A stretch of 64,000 nt of DNA from the NCBI RefSeq assembly GCF_030272615.1, contig NC_081409.1, positions 613,040,755 to 613,104,754 of the forward strand. Direction: 5' to 3'. Shown piece by piece: positions 35,916 through 46,755 of this stretch. Below the pieces are notes generated by a model, which worked only from the letters and a program-made list of their open reading frames with translations, searched no databases and was not told the origin of the DNA. The stretch's first letter is position 1. Each line of letters starts with the position of its first letter. The position numbers and the translations under genes were made by a program. The DNA comes from Cryptomeria japonica. Lineage: Eukaryota; Streptophyta; Pinopsida; Cupressales; Cupressaceae.

Positions 35916-36396
35916 TGTGAGATTTTGCCAAGATCAAGAGCCCAATAAAATGTACAAAATAGAGACACAATATAGGACAAGAATAAACTGTATTCTCATC
36001 AATAGAAAATGATCAATAATCATAATTACATACAATGTAGATGAGCTTGCTTATATAGGCAAGGCTAGGGATATGTGAGCACACAAACATGACATGTGGC
36101 TCAATAAGAAACAAGGGTAGGTAGGAAATAGGTGTGGGTAGGTAGGAGAAATAATATAATAGTCCACATGAGGTGGATCACCCACCGAAGGTGGAATTAT
36201 CACTCCACAATAAGTGGATATGATAAAGTAGTAACCAGATCAACACCATAAAAGGTGGAATTTCTCCTACACACACTATCCCAATGTGGTACAAACACCC
36301 AAGTGTCTCATACCCAAACTATTATGAAATGCATTTCCTAAGTAAACTTAAGTAAAGTGTAATAATATCCATGATGAATAATTATTTACACCAACA
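35916..36396 (-). repeat. 3' LTR of element F
   Basis: TGTGAGATTTTGCC...ACACCAACA. A TATA-like box (minus CTATATAA) is at 36051-36058; the 5' LTR has the same box at 40743-40750. Confidence 0.88.
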
Positions 36397-36618
36397 CCCC
36401 CCCTTAAGTGCAACTTAGGGGAATGCACTTAAGTCTACAATGCAACTAAGCAATGCAAGATGGGTCCCGGCTACGAGGCCATGTTAGGTACCCATGTACA
36501 AATGCAAATGCATGCAAACCAATGCAATGAAATCTCTCACAAAGTGGGGAAAGAGAGAAAAACCCAATGGGAAAAAACCCTCCCCCAAAAGAGAGATGAA
36601 AAACATACAAGAGAACTC

Positions 36619-38894
36619 TCATAGAAGAATGTGAAGGACAAAACCCCATGTGAGGAAAAACTCCCCCCCATATGAGAGAAGAAGAGAAGCTAGGAAGCCC
36701 CCCCTCAATGTGGAATCTGCACCAATGATAGAAGCTCGATGTATGAAGAAACTGCTCCACGAACGTCGAACAACATTCCTCCCCTTAGGAAGAAACAAAA
36801 CCAAAGGTGTATCCATGAAGTCTCCCCAATCATGAAGGGAAGATGTATGAAGAAAACTCATGATGAATGGAATCTCTGAAAACTGCTCAAGTGTCCCCAT
36901 GTCGATGCTGAAAGATACCTCCTCCAAAGGTGGTAAACTGTGCCACACTGCTGAAAAAGGCACTCCAAGATCTAGTGGAGATGGATGTAGAACATGTCCC
37001 AAAGACTCACATGTCTCCTCAAAACATAAAGAGACCTCCTCCAACTGATGTACATAAGTATCCACAATCATGTCAACCTCGAAAGAATGATCATGTAGAG
37101 AATGAACAAGAGGGTCAGAGTGTGCCCTCGCAACAATCGAAGAAGGATCACCTTCATCAAAGAGAAGATGAATGTCATCAATGATGTCTCCCAAATCTGC
37201 TATGTAGGATTCCATAAATAAACCTGCAATATCTATCAAGTAATCATCCCATGAATCTAAAGCTGGAAGACAATGAATATCCTGCTGCACTGAATCACAT
37301 GAAGGCAAAACTGTCACACTATCTGCATCATCAGGTGCAATAGGTGATGTAATATCAATATGAGGAGATGAAATACAAGACTCAAGAACGGGGTCACATG
37401 TGAGAATCCCCATGTTCAAGTGCCCAAAGCTCTCCTCAAAATCTGAACCATCACAAGAAGTGTGATCATAATGTGTAGAATCATCAAATGTGAAATCATC
37501 ATCATCAACAAAATCTGGAAAGGAGTATAACCGAGATGCATGATCAACCACCCGAGTCGCAATGATAGCTCTAGTCTCCAAGTCTCTAATGAAAACTGAG
37601 TCAGGTGTGAACTCCACAACCCTCTTAGTTGCGCCATGTGTGACTTGATAGATAGAAAGGATTTGGTTTGTCAAGTGGGGTACACACAACACATTAGTGA
37701 AGGAGTTATCCCCAATGTCAATAGATCTTTTCCCAATCACATCCATGTATGTATGATTGCCCATCAAAATCTGTGGCATGGTGCAAGGCTCAAATGTAGA
37801 GAACATAGACTGCGAAGATGCCATATGATGAGAAGCCCCTGAATCTAGAAGCCATCTCTTTGAATCATGATTGATAGTAGCACAGAGAGCTTTTCCTTTT
37901 CTTGTTCCAAAAGAGTGAGTCTTCCCACTTGTAGAAGCCATGAATGCTTGCCCTTTTCCTTTTGAATGTGAGGAAGTGGAAGTTGATGAATCATCCTTCT
38001 TGTAGACTTTAGGCAAATCAATGTTATGCTTTTTGATGATATGTGTGAGCTCATCAATCTTCTTAGAATGGCAACAATGCTCCTCATGACCATCCTTTTA
38101 CAATAAGCACAAGTAGGTCTCTCCCTCTTTGGTGAATTATCTCTCTTGGAAGAGGATGAATCTCCTTGTTGTGGAGAAGATGGTGCTTTTTCTTTAGGCT
38201 TTGATTGCCATTTCTTCTTGTTTGAGTTGTCCTTTCCTTGATTTCCTTTGTTCCCTTGATTTGCCACTAATGCTTGAGACTTAGAAGCCTTAAGAATGCC
38301 CATGCTTATCAACTTAGTTTGTTCCATCATCAACATTTCATTGAAAGCATCAAATGTAGGCATTTTGTAGCTTGAACCCATTGTCATCCTATGGGTTTGG
38401 AAACTAGAAACAAATGCTGCATATTCTTGTGGAAGCTTGCCTATCAAGTTGAATATCAATTGAGTATCCTTCTTATCAATGCCACAATCTTTGAGTTGTG
38501 CCTTCAACTCATTTGCCTTAGTGACATAATCTTGTATAGTATCAAAGTTCTTGGGATCTAACATGGTGAGATCACTATCAATTTGATATCCCCTAATCTC
38601 ATCAACTTGACCATACAAGTCTTGAAACTTGTGCCAAGCATCCTTGATTAGAGTACATTTCTCAATATGAAAAATGAGATCCTTTGATACATACTTTCTT
38701 AAAGTACCAATTGCCATGATATTTTTAGTGAGCCAATCCAAGTGACCAACTGGATCAACCTTAGGATCAGCGGGAGCAACAATAGTTCTAGCAATGTAAT
38801 GAGTGAGTCCTTTTTCCATAAGTTTACTCCATGCATCAATTTTCCAAGTAGCATAATTATGAGGAGTTAAGAGAGGAAACTTAGAAGAACCCAT
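36619..38894 (-). pseudogene. Element F gag-protease reading frame with one frameshift
   Basis: Start at 38894 (MGSSKFPLLTPHNYATWKI); the longer frame upstream adds ten residues with no support. A UBN2-type Copia gag follows (HYIARTIVAPADPKV, LIKDAWHKFQDLYGQ, LKAQLKDCGID, LIGKLPQEYAAFVSSF), then a Lys/Ser-rich linker and a zinc knuckle starting CAYCK near 38112. A single-base length change in the A-run there shifts the frame. The next frame carries on from the knuckle through the protease motif RWLLDSGASHHM (about 37855-37820) and a pre-integrase-like stretch, then about 250 residues of acidic, Asp/Ser/His-rich sequence of unknown function to the stop at 36619. Integrase and RT are absent. 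The frameshift is the only defect I see. Confidence 0.8.
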
Positions 38895-39539
38895 AGCAGC
38901 AAAAAGGAAGGAACACAAGAGCACAAAAGCACAAGAGACACCCCCCCAAATTCACTCAATCAAAGTACCCCCCCCAAAGTGATGATTTTGGCACTTTATA
39001 CTTAGTGCGATTACAATGAGCCACTTGCAAAACAAGGCAAAGTGGACTTATGATGCAAATTTTACAACTTCTCAAATAAAATACAAGAGACTTCAATCAA
39101 TAGTGCAATGAATCTAACTAAGATTCAAGCAAATATACAAGTACCAAGAGAGCCAAAAATGGCCAAAATCTGAAAGTACAATTTATACTTACAATTGCAT
39201 CAATCTGATAGTATCATGTGAAAGTAGACGAAAAAATACACACTTTAAAAAAAAACGGCACCTGAAAAGGAGGTCGTATGACCCCAAACGAAGCCTCTTA
39301 AGTTGCAAAAACTGGGATTACTCAGGTACAGTCACCAAAAACTGCATTTTTTGAAAAATCAGTGCATCAAAATCAAAAAATTTCTTCACCACTGCGGAGA
39401 GCACAAAATTATAGCCCATTTCAAAAAAAATTGCTCAAAAAAAGGAGCAAAAATGAGCAAGTTATGGCCATTTGAAGTTGAACTGCAAAATCAAAAATGC
39501 AAATGAGAGGGGCTTGCAAAATTTTTGAAAAATGCTGAT

Positions 39540-40245
39540 GTGGCGCTGACATCAGCAAGTCACTGTGTTAAATTTGACGGCTGTATGACCGTTGCAAAAA
39601 CTTCGCCTATCTACTGACTGGGCATCCGTATTGTACGGACTGATGATGTGGCAGATGACTGTGCAGTACAGATGCTGACGTGGCACTGTACTGTGGCGTA
39701 CGTAAATCTAACGTGGCAGGCTGATTTGGCTATTGATGTGGTGGTCGTATGGATGACTGATAGTATGGGTTTTACCCACGGGCCAGTGGCCGCCTGCCAC
39801 GTGGCGGACGTGGGTCCTCCGGTCTGGGTGGTCGCCGGCCGGAGGAGGCTGTCGGAGGCGGACCGGAAGCCAAGGACGGCGGCGGTGGCTGAGGTGCTCG
39901 GGCGGCGGGACTCGGCGGCAGCACGGATCTCAGCGGGACGTCCAGGTGGCGCGGGCTGACAGTGGCAGCCGGTTCACGGGAACTGGTGGAGAGTGTAGGC
40001 CGGTGGGGAGTTAGCGTCCGACACGGAGGGTGAAGACCGGCGAGAGAGCTGTTTCACCAGCGGGCGGATTGTGTCGAGAGGAGCCGGCGCGGCGGCGGTG
40101 GCGGCGTTGACCTGCAGGTACGGGACGTGATGGCTGCGGCAGGTCCGGACCTGCAGAGTACGCCTGCAACCTATGACACGCAGGTACGATCGGCAGACCT
40201 GCAGACGCGGTACGGGGGTCATGGGGGGGTCTGCAGACCCCCCAA
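39540..40245 (-). other. GC-rich leader segment of element F
   Basis: Between the primer site and gag, about 700 bases are strikingly GC-rich compared with everything around. It has several ACGTG cores (39676-39684, 39711-39717, 39796-39805 with a palindromic GCCACGTGGC, 39807-39814), repeated ctgcaggtacg/ggtacg words at 40110-40215, and a perfect 20-base palindrome GGGGGGTCTGCAGACCCCCC at 40224-40243. A poly-A/poly-T-rich stretch follows to 40435. The frames at 39648-39959 (+) and 40222-39974 (-) have no recognisable domain and probably reflect high GC content. Confidence 0.75.
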
Positions 40246-40594
40246 AAATTGCCCTTTTTAAAAAAAAAATTTTTCGATTTTTTTCAAAATTTTTCGAATT
40301 TTTTTTTATTTTTTATTTTTAATTTTTTTGAAAATTTTTTCAGAAAATGAAATTTTTTTTTTTCGAAAAATATATAAAAAAATTTCGAAATCCGTACGAT
40401 TATAGCAAAATTGGCGAAATTTTTTTTCTCACCAAAATAGGCCGACTTTATAACCAAAATTCATGGAAACGGCCTTCTGGACGCAATGGCGGGGTCGGAT
40501 TTGGTCTAGGATGCCTCCAAAAGATGCTGCTCCTCATATCTGCCTTTTGACGTCGCAATAATGCCTCTTCAAGACGAATCAATGAAGCCCCAAT

Positions 40595-40607
40595 AGCTCT
40601 GACACCA
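40595..40607 (-). promoter_or_regulatory. Primer-binding site of element F
   Basis: Minus TGGTGTCAGAGCT, directly after the LTR end; one base from the usual initiator methionine tRNA complement over its first eleven bases. Confidence 0.75.
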
Positions 40608-41067
40608 TGTGAGATTTTGCCAAGATCAAGAGCTCAATGAAATGTACAAAATAGAGACACAATATAGGACAAGAATAAACTGTATTCTCATCAATAGAAA
40701 ATGATCAATAATCATAATTACATACAATGTAGATGAGCTTGCTTATATAGGCAAGGCTAGGGATATGTGAGCACACAAACATGACATGTGGCTCAATAAG
40801 AAACAAGGGTAGGTAGGAGAAATAATATAATAGTCCACATGAGGTGGATCACCCACCGAAGGTGGAATTATCACTCCACAATAAGTGGATATGATAAAGT
40901 AGTAACAAGATCAACACCATAAAAGGTGGAATTTCTCCTACACACACTATCCCAATGTGGCACAAACACCCAAGTGTCTCATACCCAAACTATTATGAAA
41001 TGCATTTCCTAAGTAAACTTAAGTAAAGTGTAATAATATCCATGATGAATAATTATTTACACCAACA
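40608..41067 (-). repeat. 5' LTR of element F
   Basis: Partner of 35916-36396, almost identical. It lacks the extra ~21-bp duplication near the TATA side. Confidence 0.88.
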
Positions 41068-42374
41068 TTATATCCCTTATCAACCATCTATCCAACACTC
41101 AAAATATTATTCTTTAGACCTTCCACATAAAAGACATCATCAGTATTGTTCTTACCATCAAGAGAGATGGATCCTCTAGCACATATTATACTAGCTTTAT
41201 CATCACCAAATTTCACAAAGCCACCTTTATACTTTTCCAAACTCACAAACTTACTCTTATCACCTGTCATATGATGAGAGCATTCACTATCAATCACTCA
41301 TTCATCTTTCTCTTCAACTTGTGCAACCAAAGCTCTTTCCACATTCATGCAGCTAGTAAGATTAGTAGGTACTAGATCATCTTCCTTGATAGTAATACAC
41401 CCATTTATTATCACTTTTCCTTTTTTCATATTCATCATCTATCACACCTTTATCAGCAACATAATAACATCTCTTTTGATATTTAGGTTTTTAGGGTTTC
41501 TTAGGAACTCTTTCCGAACACCTTGAGGCAAAATGACCTATCTTATTACATGAAAAATATTTAACAGGCAATTTTCCTTCATACTTACCGGCTCCTTAGG
41601 GTAGTCTCTTGGCAATAAGTGCTTCAAGCTCCTCAATCTCTTTCTCTTCTTCTTCAAGTTCTTTCATTTCTTTCTCATATCTAGATATCCTCCTTGATGA
41701 ACTTTCTCCTAGATCATATCTCTTCTTATCCTTTCCAAAAATAACAGTTTTGAATGTAGATTCTACTTTAGGAAGAGAGTCTCCAAATTCACTCAACTCA
41801 AAGGCTGAAAGCTTACCAATCAAGATGTCTCTAGTTACATCTATCACAGTTTGGATGTCCTCAATAATAATAACTTTATGCTTGTAGGATGCATGTAAAG
41901 ATCTGAGCACTTTAGAAATAATCTCTAATTCCTCAAGCTTTCCACAGACACATCTGATATTGCAAACAAGTTCATTCACCTTTTTCATAAAATAAGTGAT
42001 GTTCTCATCTTTGCCCATCCTCAACATCTCATACTTTCCCTTTAGACTCTGTAACTTGACAATCTTCACATAATTGTCTCCTTCATACAAGGTTTCCATT
42101 TTTTCCTAATCTCATGAGCAGTTTGCAATTCCATAACATTTGTCATCTTAGAACTAGTTAGAGCACTCAACAATGCTTCCTTAGCCCTAATATTGTATTC
42201 AACTTCCTTTATCTCATCTAAAGTTGAGGGACCATTTGAAGGAATGGTATACTTGTCTTTGGTAATTGTTCAGTAAGACTCACCAATGCATCTCAGATGA
42301 CACTCCATCCAACTCTTCCAAAGAGAGTAATTTGTTCCATCAAATCTCAAACTATCCTTCTTGTAAGTCGCCAT
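41068..42374 (-). pseudogene. Element E gag and protease
   Basis: Start codon at 42374, with a Copia gag amino end (KKDSLRFDGTNYSLWKSWME) soon broken by a stop near 42270. The 167-residue frame 42099-41596 continues the UBN2 domain (LQSLKGKYEMLRMGKDENIT, LEELEIISKVLRSL) and ends in a Glu-rich coiled coil (EKEMKELEEEEKEIEELEAL). A zinc knuckle near 41515-41555 reads YFSCNKIGHFASRC, with tyrosine at the first cysteine. The protease piece 41297-41088 reads MIDSECSHHMTGDKS; the catalytic D-S-G is D-S-E. Several defects make this copy inactive. Confidence 0.82.
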
Positions 42375-42415
42375 ACCAGATCACCTCAAGCTGTTAAACT
42401 TCTTCGAAGGAAGCT

Positions 42416-42427
42416 ACTCTGATACCA
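42416..42427 (-). promoter_or_regulatory. Primer-binding site of element E
   Basis: Minus TGGTATCAGAGT, matching the initiator methionine tRNA complement in its first eleven bases. Confidence 0.8.
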
Positions 42428-42432
42428 ATTGA

Positions 42433-43783
42433 TAAAAATAGGGCAGATGAATGAAAGGGGGAGTGAATCAGTTGTCAAACTTGCAGCAACTTACTTTAAA
42501 CTCAGATCTGATTATTAAGCATGAAAACATAAATCAACAACACAACATGAACACACATAACACCAAGATTTTTGACATGTAAAAATCAGTTAAGGGAAAA
42601 ACCACGGTTGGGATGAACCCACAAAATAGGTATACTCTGTTAGAAGTATTACAATGGGGAATTCACATGCATTCAGGCACACTACCTAGAGCTCATTGCT
42701 CAAAATAAGAAAGGGATACAACCCCGAGAAGGCTCACTTCCTTACAGAAAAATTTATATCACATTCAGAAATAATGAACTGATAAATAGCATCCTCAATG
42801 TTTGGTTACAGTTCCAGTTAAGCACATAACAACTTACACTTTCTTCACCACACTTCTTGTCTAGTTCCAAAAGATTAATACATTATTCATACACTCTACA
42901 TACCTCACATGCAAGATTATTACATTTATTTATACATGACATTAACCGATTGATCTATCCAAGGCCGACTCAACACATACAAATAAATTTCAATGATATA
43001 GCTGTTGATCATATATAAAATATCACATGCAGACCAAAATGATGTCGGCTAAGACATAGCATGGACCTAAATCAACATCTCAAACACGAAACACCTCCAA
43101 GAATTATGTCTTGAACATTCGCAACACACTACAATCAACATGTCATCCAAGAACATGAAGAACACCACCAGACCGAAGAAAATCACCAATAACGCACTCA
43201 CTAATCGATGCAGACTACCAACACAAATGAAACATGATCTAGAGACTTCCACAAGCATCATGAATTACCACAATAACATCCGCACCAACTCCAATTACTA
43301 GAATCATCATCATCATCATCATATCGGATCTCAAGAACACTAACTGAACTGACTGTCAACTTGAAATAATCGCTTGCGGACCTCCAAATCATGAACCACT
43401 TGAATTGACGACACACATCAATGTTCCAAACATATTCCCAAATCTGCAAATCAAGATATTACAATGTCGAGCAATGCAAAATCAAATTACTAACATTTTG
43501 GCATCACTGAACAACAAAAATACTGGCCACAACACATATACTCATAACTCACTAAAATCTTCATGCGGACCTCTGACACTTGCACTAGATCAACTAGAGC
43601 TTATTCTCTAAAAACCCTTTAATCTGCATATACTAGGCATCAACATACAACATGAACTGACTAACTGAACATCACTGCATCAGACAGAGAAACATGTTGA
43701 TATCAATGACAACACATCTCTCAAACATCCTCAAATATATCATAAGCACATATTTGCAACACTCTTCCAACAATATCCCAACA
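42433..43783 (-). repeat. 5' LTR of element E (1351 bp)
   Basis: Partner of 31424-32760, with scattered substitutions. Its terminal TG has changed to TA at 42433, an age mark. Confidence 0.85.
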
Positions 43784-43788
43784 GATGA

Positions 43789-44002
43789 TAGTTTCAAAAT
43801 AGATGAAATATAGATCTAGAAAGTACAAACTGAGACAAATTGAACTAGGTTTTGAAGAAACAGAAAACCATGGATAATAGCGATTAGAGAATAATGTCGG
43901 GCACTTTTCAAATGAAATTTTAGGAGGATATTTTAAGAGACATTCTGATCCAAAAACTATTTTTGATATTTGTATTTGAAACCTTTAGGACTAGGTCTCC
44001 TA
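43789..44002 (+). repeat. 3' LTR of element C, middle segment
   Basis: Continues the C LTR between elements E and D. It aligns with 25640-25840 (tagatctagaa, gacaaattgaa, attttagga, ttttgatatttg, ctaggtc). Confidence 0.78.
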
Positions 44003-45223
44003 TGTTGCAAATATGAGTTCTTGTTGTCATTAATGTCAAAATTGTTGATCTGGATATGCAAGTTGGTGATATCTTTGATTTGGATGTGACCTGAAGTAGT
44101 ACAATAATAGTGGGATAGCTATGTTATCAAGCAGATGGTTGGTGACTAATCTTAGTAATTTTAGATGGTATATAAAGTCTTAATATACCTTTTTGGAGCT
44201 TTGGATAATATCTTAGTGGTTTGCAATTGGTTTCATGTTGATCTGAGTTGGTTTGTATAGTGCCAAAGTGATAGTGTACTAAAATTTGTTGCATTCCTCT
44301 GCAGGTTCATTTATTTTGGTGATGCAATTCCATGATTTGGATTCATTAATATCAGGTGATGCTATGTTGAGCATTTGTAAGTATTTTTGGTGGTCCGTAT
44401 TGTAATTTGAGTAAGTTGTGCTGGTATGTTTTAATTGTTTTATCATTTGGAGTGGACCTATAATGTTGTGGTTTGTGTAGTAGTGTGTGAATCTATAGGT
44501 GTTGGTGTTGGATGGTTATTAAGGTGTGTTGATACGGTGTGATGCCTCACACATTTCATTTTTCCTTTTGAAATGCATTGAAGATTTTTTTAGGTCGATT
44601 AGTCTAATCCTACACATTACATCTAATTAGGCTGACCTAATTGATGTTCTTTTTACTGCAAATGGTATATAAATGATGAAATCAATTTGGAGATGAGTGT
44701 ATAAGTTGTATGTGTAGTGAAATGTGTATGTGAAGTTGTGCAAAGGTTTGCAATTATAGTAAAGCAGTAATGAAGGTATATTCAGATGAGTTTTGGCAAT
44801 GAACTATAATTAGCATATCAGTGGATGCGGTTGCCTACAGTTCAATCATATTGATGTTTTTCTTTCATATATAATATATCTTTTGCTAAAGAGGTAATAT
44901 TTATTGTCTACAAGTCTTTATATCTTTCCTTGAGGTTGTGCACCTTAATCTTGTGAGTCCATATTAGGGGTAGTGAGCTCCTTGCTCTTGAGCCTAAACA
45001 TTGTTACCTATTTTTCATATAGTGAGATAAATCTCACTGTGGTTTTTCCCTCACTGGTTTTCCACATAAAATATTGGTGTTCAAGTATGATTATGTTTGT
45101 GTTTTTCGGTTCTTTATTTCCATACATGTGGTAATGGAATGAATGATAATTGAGTTGCTAAATTGATTAATTTTTAATATATATTGATTCAACCCGCCTC
45201 TCAACATCCAAATGTGTTCAACA
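44003..45223 (+). repeat. 5' LTR of element D (1221 bp)
   Basis: TATA box TATATAAA at 44666-44673 (the 3' LTR has it at 51261-51268). Near its 3' end lies GATTCAACCCGCCTCTCAACA, the same C-rich box seen in inverse orientation in A, B and E. Confidence 0.85.
44666..44673 (+). promoter_or_regulatory. TATA box of element D LTR
   Basis: TATATAAA roughly 660 bp into the LTR, conserved in the other LTR, so a likely core promoter for the element transcript. Confidence 0.5.
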
Positions 45224-45225
45224 AT

Positions 45226-45236
45226 TGGTATTAGAG
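45226..45236 (+). promoter_or_regulatory. Primer-binding site of element D
   Basis: TGGTATTAGAG, one base from the initiator methionine tRNA complement, two bases after the LTR end. Confidence 0.75.
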
Positions 45237-45289
45237 AAAGGTTCCTAAAGAAATAGTCTAACAACTAAGGTAGATCCAGGATTTGAACA

Positions 45290-46340
45290 CAATGTTTGAA
45301 TCTGAAGATTTGGATGCTATAGAACAACATGAATGGGATATTGGTGTAGATGCATATATTGAAGGGTAATTAATAGTTTCTCTTGCTAATATGGATGAAA
45401 GTAGAGGAAAGTACAAGAAATCAGAACAATGCATTGGTTATCTAAGGAAGTAAGTTGAAGATGGAAAGAAGACCACTGATGATCTTGAAAAAAATCTACA
45501 TATGAAATTCGGAGAATGTATCAAACTTGAAGAAAAAGTGAGCATATTGAGGAAAGATTTGAAACAACCAAAATAAAAAAATGACAAGGGCTTGGAGCTT
45601 AAAGGTGGTAGGAATGCTCAATATGATTCTAAGTGCTAAAAAAAAACTAATGATAAAGGCGAGCTTGATTTTGAAAAGGGTGAAAGATCTAAGACTCTCA
45701 AGAAAGATGATAAAGGAAAGGAAAATGTCAAAGATGAATTGAAGAAGACTAATGAAGATAAAAAAGGGTTCATTCTGGTCCAAAACAAGAAGAATTTCAG
45801 GAAGCCTCCTCCTGCTCAAACTAGGGTTTCATCATCCTTTAATGGTAATTATTTTTCATGCAATAAGTTTGGACATAGAGGTAGTGAATGTAGAAGTCAA
45901 ATCAAATCTCAATCATTTAATGATCAATACTACTCTTGCAGTGAGTTTGGACATAAGGCAAATGAGTGCAAAAGTATGATGGTATCAAATGGATATACAA
46001 AATAGGGTAGAAATGTTTATTCTTTCAATGGATAATATTATACATGCAACAAATATGGGAAAAAGTATATTGAGTGTAGGTCTAATGTCAAAAGAAGTGG
46101 AAAATGGTCTACAACAAGGTCTAACTTGTTAAAACTACAATAAGTTAGGACATATTGCTAGGTTTTGTAGATGAAAGAATGAGCAGACTTTTGGTTCAGT
46201 AAAGAAGATTGATGTCAATAAAGAAAAATAGAAGGTGAAGATGACATGGATGAAGAAATATGATGATAAAGTGGAAGGAAAGGTAGTGGATGGGTCTGTA
46301 CCTATCGAGGGTGTAGATACTTCCTCCAATAACTAGACAA
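45290..46340 (+). pseudogene. Element D gag-like protein: coiled coil and four decayed zinc knuckles
   Basis: The frame begins near MFESEDLDAIEQHEW, runs through a charged coiled coil with stops, then a Lys-rich segment. Four knuckle positions follow: YFSCNKFGHRGSEC (about 45850-45895), YYSCSEFGHKANEC (about 45930-45975), YYTCNKYGKKYIEC (about 46030-46080, His replaced by Lys), and a fourth near 46128-46170 with a stop in it and Tyr for the second Cys, ending NKLGHIARFC. In the first three the leading cysteine is tyrosine. The tail, WMKKYDDKVEGK..., ends near 46340 like the tail of the element A protein. No capsid domain is seen. Confidence 0.68.
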
Positions 46341-46755
46341 TATACTTTGTCTAAGGGGGAGAACTGATTGAAGATCTTATGAACCCCCTTTTGGTTTGGA
46401 TGTTGAATTTTTTTCAGCATGACAGATATTGTGAAGGTATTTTGAAGCATTCTGGATGTTTGCAGTGGTAGATAGAGATGTTAAAGATTTTTGGTGAAAT
46501 ATAGTATCAACTTTTTGAAGTGAAATAGTAAAATGCATTTACGATGAAAAGCCTTGAGTAGGTGGATGCAACAGATAAATTGGATTTTTGAGTTCATTTT
46601 AATCACTTGTGATCTTGTGAATTCAAGAGCTATTCAATGTGAAAGATTTTTCTTGTGAGATAATGCAATTCAAGGATTTTTTACAAACCCTAAGTTATCT
46701 ATTTCAGTTTGTGTGGCTTGTAATGACTATTCTAATTTTTGTTGATCCATCTTTG
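46341..46755 (+). other. Element D spacer between gag-like region and ORF2
   Basis: No coding motif. A polypurine-like run TAAGGGGGAGAA lies at 46351-46362, right after the gag stop. Confidence 0.5.

Larger units (their letters stand above)
35916..41067 (-). mobile_element. Element F: young Copia gag-protease element without polymerase
   Basis: LTRs 35916-36396 (481 bp) and 40608-41067 (460 bp) differ, by eye, at about four bases plus one ~21-base indel (an extra ggtaggtaggaaataggtgt-like copy at 36117-36145), which makes this the most recent insertion in the window. The primer site is minus TGGTGTCAGAGCT at 40595-40607, and a polypurine run abuts the left LTR at 36397-36408. It sits in the pre-integrase region of element E. 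Flanks (tagat, ttata) give no clean target duplication. The interior encodes gag and protease only, with an exceptional GC-rich leader. Confidence 0.88.
31424..43783 (-). mobile_element. Element E: Copia (Sirevirus-type) element with complete but decayed gag-pol, carrying element F
   Basis: LTRs 31424-32760 and 42433-43783 align throughout. A perfect 5-bp duplication GATGA flanks the element (31419-31423 and 43784-43788), inside the 3' LTR of element C. The primer site is at 42416-42427 and polypurine tracts at 32761-32935. The minus-strand interior holds gag, zinc knuckle, protease, integrase, RT and RNase H in Copia order, all with stops. Element F (35916-41067) interrupts it between protease and integrase. 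This is the only element here that once encoded a whole polymerase. Confidence 0.9.

Noticed and set aside
39648-39959. Open frame of 103 codons in the GC-rich block
   Set aside because: GC-rich sequence lacks stop codons by composition; there is no domain, and it lies on the strand opposite to the element.
35911-41072. Target duplication of element F
   Set aside because: The flanks tagat and ttata do not match, although the interrupted coding region of element E resumes directly.
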